From: Fulvivirga aurantia
GTDB lineage: Bacteria; Bacteroidota; Bacteroidia; Cytophagales; Cyclobacteriaceae
NCBI RefSeq assembly: GCF_009711475.1
Contig: NZ_SMMD01000854.1
Span: 1-11,648, forward strand
Direction: 5' to 3'
Length of the DNA stretch: 11,648 nt
Positions 7,835 through 11,648 of this stretch are shown here, piece after piece; the first letter of the stretch is position 1; each line of letters opens with the position of its first letter. The notes below the pieces were generated by a model, which did not search any database, was not told where the DNA came from, and worked only from the letters and a program-made list of their open reading frames with translations. The translations under genes and the position numbers were made by a program.

Positions 7835-10040
7835 ATGCAACCATGGCACTTTCTTTAAAGGAAATTGAAAAAGTAGCACCAGGCTGTGAAATAATGTTTA
7901 AGTGGCCCTGAAGTTGTCTGGTGAGTGTATTTACAAGTTTAAGTCCAAGTGATTTTGAGTTCGCAATATCATAATCATCTACGAGTCCCTTTCCGGTATC
8001 GCTTACCACTAATCTGTACTTACCCGGCTCTTCTTTTCTTAAGCTCAGTTTAATTGTACCCTCTTTCATGTCCTGGAAGGCATATTTAAGCGCATTTGAC
8101 AAAAGTTCATTGGTAATCAAACCCAGAGGTATGGCTGTGTCTATATCAAGCAAAATATCTTCGGTTTCGATCACCAGGTCTATGTCCTTGTCAGAATGGT
8201 AAGTTTGAACCAAAAATTCACTAAGCTGCCTCATGTATTCAGTCATATTTATCCGTGACAGGCTGTCGTTGATGTACAGCTTTTCATGTATCAAAGCCAT
8301 TGTTTTCACGCGACTTTGGCTTTCTCTTACAGCATCGATCACTTTTACGTCTTTAGAACCCCGAGTTTGCATACTTAATAAACTAGAAATTACCTGAAGG
8401 TTGTTTTTTACCCGATGGTGGATTTCTTTTAGCAGTGTTTCTTTTTCAATGTTCTGCTGTGCAATTTCTGTGTTCTTGGCAAAAAGAAGTTTATTGGTTT
8501 TTTGCTTATGCTGAGCCCTACGATAGAAGACAAAGGCCAATATCACCAAAAGCACCACCAAACCAGCACTGTATTTGATTTGAGTAGATTTTTGATCGGC
8601 CAGCAAGGTCGCAATTTTACTTTCTTGCTCAAGTGCTGCTATTGCCTGGTCCTTTTTTTCTGTTTCATATTGCGTTTGTAATTCAGCTATCTGTTTAGAT
8701 TTTGTGCTGTTAAATATGCTGTCCTGAAATTGATTAAAAAGTGTGAAATACTCGTAAGCCTCTTTATACCTATTCTGTTGCTTCATATTCACCGAAAGCG
8801 TGAGGTAGGATTCTTTAAGTAGATCAGGGCTACCCATAGACTTTCTTATTGCCAGTGAACGCATCAGGTAAGTGTCAGAAAGAGCGTAATCACCTAATTG
8901 CATATAAGTACTGCCTAAGTTATGGTAGATCTGCGATTCTGTAATTTGCGCACCTTCTTCATGAAATTTTAAAGCTGATTGATAATCTTCGAGGGCACTA
9001 CCATATTTTTCCTGAGCAGTATTAATATCGCCTTTTAAAAGGTACGCTTTGGAAACACCAATACTGTCCTTGATCTGTAAGAGCATAGGTAGAGACTTCG
9101 AGACGTATGCTGAGGCTGAGTCTATTTTATTTTTTGATAGATAGAAGTTGCCTGCCTGGTTATGAAGAGCACCTAAACGGTACCAGTTGTCTGTTTTTTT
9201 GTAAAAATTAGTGGCCAATCTCATATATTTTAGCCAGTTGATATCATCACCTGTCTTGCTATATATTCTCAGCAAGGCATTATACCCATCATTTACCTGC
9301 CTGATATCATTGCGACTCTCACTCATTACCAGGCCTTTGAGTGCCAGCTGTAATGCCTTTTCATGGTCACCCATAATCTCATAGGTGGAGCTTTGATTAT
9401 AATAAAAACCTATCCAACGTGGGCTCTCAGCAGCTGTATTGGTAGAAAGCACGGAATCTGTTCTGTCAAAAAATTGAATGGCTTCATTGAAATTACCGCT
9501 TTTACTATATGCTAATGCAATATTTTCTAAACACATCGCTACAGAAGAGGTATCTCTGGAATCTATAAAAATCGACATGGCTTTTTTGTAAGCATCAACA
9601 GACTTTTGATATTCGCTCATCCTTTCCAGGATTACGCCTAAGTTCATGGCCATGCCTGCGGCATCTTTCCTATGCCCCGCTTTTTTGTAGTAGTCGGAAG
9701 CTACGCTAAAACATTTACTGGCCGCCAGATGGTTTTCCTTATAAAATTCGAGTATTCCCATCCGGTCATTGATTATGGCGTAAAGCACATAATGCTCTTT
9801 GTAGGCCTCATTTTTAATGGCTGACCTAAAGCGCTCATATATCGACTTATCTAATGTTTTCTGACCTTCTTCACATAGTATTTTGTAGTATTCGATAAGA
9901 GCCTTAAAGTTCTTATTCTCAGTGGCGACCGCTATTTTATTGTCATAAATCTCAAGTGAGTCAGCGACCCAGCTATAATTTTGACCTAAAAGGGAGGCAG
10001 ATATAAATATGAGTAAAGCTGATAAGTAGATCTTATACAT
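7833..10040 (-). CDS. TPR sensor histidine kinase, HisKA_2 type
   Basis: A 735-residue membrane sensor kinase. Residues 1-19 are a signal peptide or N-terminal anchor. About 30-445 is a run of tetratricopeptide repeats, presumably periplasmic. A coiled coil (448-488) leads into one membrane helix (about 490-506). The cytoplasmic kinase has a HisKA_2 dimerisation helix with LKEIHHRVKNNLQ, where H542 (just before RVKN) is the likely phospho-acceptor. The HATPase domain has its N box at N644/N649 (NELLSNALKYAF) and DTGKGL at 681-686. By family knowledge, TPR kinases of this type pair with LytTR response regulators; the one at 10716-11450 is the obvious partner. The signal sensed is unknown. It has its own upstream region, because a terminator separates it from the tonB-like gene. 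No Shine-Dalgarno sequence is evident. Confidence 0.93.
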   Translation of the reverse strand: MYKIYLSALLIFISASLLGQNYSWVADSLEIYDNKIAVATENKNFKALIEYYKILCEEGQKTLDKSIYERFRSAIKNEAYKEHYVLYAIINDRMGILEFYKENHLAASKCFSVASDYYKKAGHRKDAAGMAMNLGVILERMSEYQKSVDAYKKAMSIFIDSRDTSSVAMCLENIALAYSKSGNFNEAIQFFDRTDSVLSTNTAAESPRWIGFYYNQSSTYEIMGDHEKALQLALKGLVMSESRNDIRQVNDGYNALLRIYSKTGDDINWLKYMRLATNFYKKTDNWYRLGALHNQAGNFYLSKNKIDSASAYVSKSLPMLLQIKDSIGVSKAYLLKGDINTAQEKYGSALEDYQSALKFHEEGAQITESQIYHNLGSTYMQLGDYALSDTYLMRSLAIRKSMGSPDLLKESYLTLSVNMKQQNRYKEAYEYFTLFNQFQDSIFNSTKSKQIAELQTQYETEKKDQAIAALEQESKIATLLADQKSTQIKYSAGLVVLLVILAFVFYRRAQHKQKTNKLLFAKNTEIAQQNIEKETLLKEIHHRVKNNLQVISSLLSMQTRGSKDVKVIDAVRESQSRVKTMALIHEKLYINDSLSRINMTEYMRQLSEFLVQTYHSDKDIDLVIETEDILLDIDTAIPLGLITNELLSNALKYAFQDMKEGTIKLSLRKEEPGKYRLVVSDTGKGLVDDYDIANSKSLGLKLVNTLTRQLQGHLNIISQPGATFSISFKESAMVA

Positions 10041-10108
10041 TTTCAGGAATTAATAGATAGGGAAGAGGTTTTCTACAAGATAATGATATTATTCGTAAGT
10101 CTATGGTG

Positions 10109-10151
10109 AGAAAAATAAATGGCTAGCAATGGATTTTATGCTTAGCCATTT
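10109..10151 (-). terminator. Rho-independent terminator after the TonB-domain gene
   Basis: Read on the minus strand, AAATGGCTA (10151-10143) pairs perfectly with TAGCCATTT (10125-10117). Two further G-C pairs follow past a bulged A. The stem continues into ATTTTTC, a T-rich run. It lies just after the stop of the tonB-like gene and should keep its transcript from running into the kinase gene, which then needs its own promoter in 10041-10108. I could not identify that promoter. Confidence 0.75.
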
Positions 10152-10159
10152 AAGTTGAC

Positions 10160-10573
10160 CTAGTGATGCAGTTTAAATGTGATGGGCAATCTGTATTTTA
10201 CTGCTTTTGCCTGACCATTTTGAAGAGCCGGAATCCAATACTCCATATTTGAAATCAGTCTTTTAGCCTCTTTATCAAGACCATGACTCACTGATTTGCT
10301 TATGGTTATATTTTCGATTTTTCCGTCAGCCATGATATCAAAATCGACCATTACTGTACCTTCGATGGCAAATAGTTTTTCAATTTCAGGATATTTCAAA
10401 TTGTTGATCATATAGTTACTAATGGCTTCAGTACCTCCTGGGTAGAGTGGTGGAGATGTTCTTAAAACACTATTTGGTGATTTTTTGATGGTAGTGTTGT
10501 GTGCCAGCTGATCTTGAGCTAGTCCTGCGGAAGAAAATAATACTACGAGTAAAACTGTTATTAGGGCTTTCAT
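10160..10573 (-). CDS. Small exported TonB C-terminal domain protein
   Basis: A 137-residue protein with a signal peptide (1-19, cleavage after GLA before Q20) followed almost directly by one TonB C-terminal domain (about 44-135). Recognisable landmarks are LKYP (59-62), EGTVMVDFDI (71-80), DGKI (83-86), the LDKEAKRLI helix (99-107), W113-P115-A116 and a final LPITFKL strand. True energy-transducing TonB proteins have an N-terminal membrane anchor and a long proline-rich spacer; both are missing. The mature protein would therefore be a free periplasmic domain, possibly binding TonB-dependent receptors, other TonB parts or peptidoglycan; this is inference. It lies between the LytTR regulator and the TPR kinase on the same strand, 142 bases after the regulator, with candidate regulator-binding repeats upstream. 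Function unproven. Confidence 0.85.
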   Translation of the reverse strand: MKALITVLLVVLFSSAGLAQDQLAHNTTIKKSPNSVLRTSPPLYPGGTEAISNYMINNLKYPEIEKLFAIEGTVMVDFDIMADGKIENITISKSVSHGLDKEAKRLISNMEYWIPALQNGQAKAVKYRLPITFKLHH

Positions 10574-10656
10574 ATTGATAGATGTTTAAATTAACGATAG
10601 GTCAATATCATCAATAAGGAAGCTCACAACGTCTGCTTAGGTAGCAACGGTATGTA

Positions 10657-10689
10657 TTTGTAAATGAAGCGTTATATTATGTAAATCAA
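10657..10689. repeat. Direct repeat TGTAAAT with 21-base period upstream of the tonB-like gene
   Basis: TGTAAAT occurs at 10659-10665 and 10680-10686, starts exactly 21 bases apart. With flanks the shared pattern is T-n-TGTAAAT-n-AA. The pair lies 84-116 bases before the tonB-like start codon. A 21-22 base period is the known spacing of LytTR half-sites (9-base repeats with 12-13 base spacers), and a LytTR gene is adjacent. The core does not match the published LytTR consensus, which centres on GTT. Confidence 0.4.
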
Positions 10690-10715
10690 TAGAAATATGA
10701 GTGTCTGCTAGGCCG

Positions 10716-11450
10716 CTAAAGTGTCTTTACATGACTTAAAAGCCATGTATGCTGGTTTCTGCTGATGGGTATTTTTTTGTTGCCAACATGCACCTCTGTA
10801 GAATCTATAGCCTCAATAGCGTTTAAATTTATGAGAAATGACTTATGCACACGGGCAAACTGATAATCTGTAAGTTTTGATTCCAGGTCTTTTAAGATAT
10901 ACCGCACTACGTACTTTTTATCAGATGCAAATATGTTGGAGTAGTTACCATCAGCTTCGATATAAGCTATGTCGTTGAACTTTAATTTTACCAACATACC
11001 GCCATTTCTTACAAATAGACTATCGTTTACAACCAGCCCGCTGTCTATCGAACTTTGAGTTTTTGCCTCGTTTTCTTTCATAAAGTTATTGATGGCGATC
11101 TCAATCGTAGCATTTATATCTTTCTCCTGATAGGGTTTCACCAGGTAGCCATAAGGGTTGGTTTCCTTGGCTCGCTGCAGCGTGGTAGGATCTGCATGAG
11201 ATGTGAGGTAAACGAATGGGGTCTTATACTGCGCTCGTATTTCACTCGCGAGATCTATACCATCCATGCCTCCTTTGATCTGGATATCGAGGAGTACAAG
11301 ATCTGGTGAATGAGTCTCCAGTAAAACAAGTGCCTCGCGTGCACTTATAGCAAGTCCACAAACCTCATGTCCTAACTCCAGTAAAATACTTTTAAGGTCT
11401 TCAGCTATAATAAGCTCGTCTTCAACAATTAATACTTTATAAGTCGACAT
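10716..11450 (-). CDS. LytTR-family response regulator (REC-LytTR)
   Basis: A 244-residue DNA-binding response regulator. The receiver domain (about 4-121) has E10/D11, phospho-acceptor D55 in LVLLDI, T83/S84 and K105 in LVKPY. A linker leads to a LytTR domain (about 145-244), recognisable by DIAYIEADGNYSNI, FARVHKSFLINLNAI and KIPISRN. The open frame extends to 11534, but the receiver normally begins within a few residues of the start; MSTYKVLIVEDE at 11450 fits and the 28 upstream residues look like untranslated leader. An intermediate ATG at 11477 is also possible. It probably receives phosphate from the TPR kinase at 7833-10040. Candidate targets are the 21-base-period repeats on both sides of this gene. 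No hairpin terminator was found between it and the tonB-like gene, so the two may share a transcript. Confidence 0.92.
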   Translation of the reverse strand: MSTYKVLIVEDELIIAEDLKSILLELGHEVCGLAISAREALVLLETHSPDLVLLDIQIKGGMDGIDLASEIRAQYKTPFVYLTSHADPTTLQRAKETNPYGYLVKPYQEKDINATIEIAINNFMKENEAKTQSSIDSGLVVNDSLFVRNGGMLVKLKFNDIAYIEADGNYSNIFASDKKYVVRYILKDLESKLTDYQFARVHKSFLINLNAIEAIDSTEVHVGNKKIPISRNQHTWLLSHVKTL

Positions 11451-11586
11451 GGAATAGGTAAGTGTGCTGGTTTTCATAAAAGTAAACAAAATAAACTTGA
11501 AATAATCAAAATGTAGGCATTTGTGAGAAGTCAATTACTGAAGCTCTAAAGGCTAGAGAAGTCCAGAGATGAATGAGTAAAGTGAG

Positions 11587-11632
11587 ATATATGTAAAAAA
11601 TACTTTACATTAAGTAAAACATATATTACATT
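11587..11632. promoter_or_regulatory. Palindrome and 21-base direct repeat upstream of the LytTR gene
   Basis: Two overlapping signals are seen. First, ATATATGT (11587-11594) is an inverted copy of ACATATAT (11619-11626), enclosing a second inverted pair TACTT/AAGTA (11601-11605 with 11612-11616). Second, TTACATT occurs at 11605-11611 and 11626-11632, 21 bases apart, within the longer pattern TAnnTTACATT. The region is about 140-180 bases before the LytTR start and could control it, or a divergent gene beyond the window. AT-richness raises the chance of accidental symmetry. Confidence 0.4.
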
Positions 11633-11648
11633 GTGTCCGTAATAGTTT

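Noticed and set aside
10638..10650. ACCGTTGCT (minus strand), a near match to the canonical LytTR half-site
   Set aside because: The nearest GTT-containing partner is 18 bases away rather than 21-22, so the pair geometry fails.
11055..11309. An 84-residue plus-strand open frame opposite the LytTR gene
   Set aside because: It is antisense to the conserved receiver domain; its sequence looks like a frame shadow.
11451..11534. Upstream extension of the LytTR regulator to an ATG at 11534
   Set aside because: The extra 28 residues are not part of a receiver fold and are rich in F, T and K. The start at 11450 puts the first beta strand in the usual place.

Overview
The window looks like part of the chromosome of a Cytophagales-type member of the Bacteroidota. 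The evidence is a C-terminal type IX secretion (T9SS) sorting domain on a very large secreted protein, a PadR regulator overlapping a permease with an N-terminal 'permease prefix' domain, a TPR histidine kinase and LytTR regulator pair, short AT-rich intergenic regions with few clear Shine-Dalgarno sequences, and modest GC content (judged by eye). There is no sign of an integrated element: no transposase, integrase, tRNA, rRNA or CRISPR array is visible. Nearly all the sequence is coding, and no gap exceeds 300 bases.

Left part, plus strand (26-4664). A cytosolic hybrid protein (receiver domain, then HisKA and HATPase) is followed by a 1151-residue secreted protein. That protein has a G8 domain and a right-handed beta-helix closely resembling the core of animal CEMIP/TMEM2 hyaluronidases, and it ends in a T9SS sorting domain. 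It is the most unusual gene here. It carries a textbook EF-hand loop inside the helix region and a pair of CX4C motifs further on. A strong hairpin terminator closes this block.

Middle part, plus strand (4775-7830). A PadR repressor gene overlaps a MacB/FtsX-type ABC permease gene by 16 bases. Upstream lies a 12-base direct repeat with copies starting exactly 40 bases apart; the first copy sits in a 6-6-6 inverted repeat, so this is a plausible autoregulatory operator. No ATPase gene is present. The unit ends in a stem terminator that also lies at the 3' end of the converging minus-strand gene.

Right part, minus strand (7833-11450, read right to left). The order is a REC-LytTR response regulator, a small exported protein consisting of a TonB C-terminal domain, then a TPR histidine kinase of the HisKA_2 type. 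A hairpin terminator separates the tonB-like gene from the kinase gene. The kinase and regulator probably form one two-component system split by the tonB-like gene. Direct repeats with core TGTAA and an exact 21-base period occur on both sides of the regulator gene. That is the geometry expected of LytTR binding sites, although the core is not the canonical one.

The most notable items are the bacterial CEMIP-like T9SS protein, the PadR operator candidate and the paired 21-base repeats. The rest is conventional signalling and transport. I do not see a clearly new multi-gene system.
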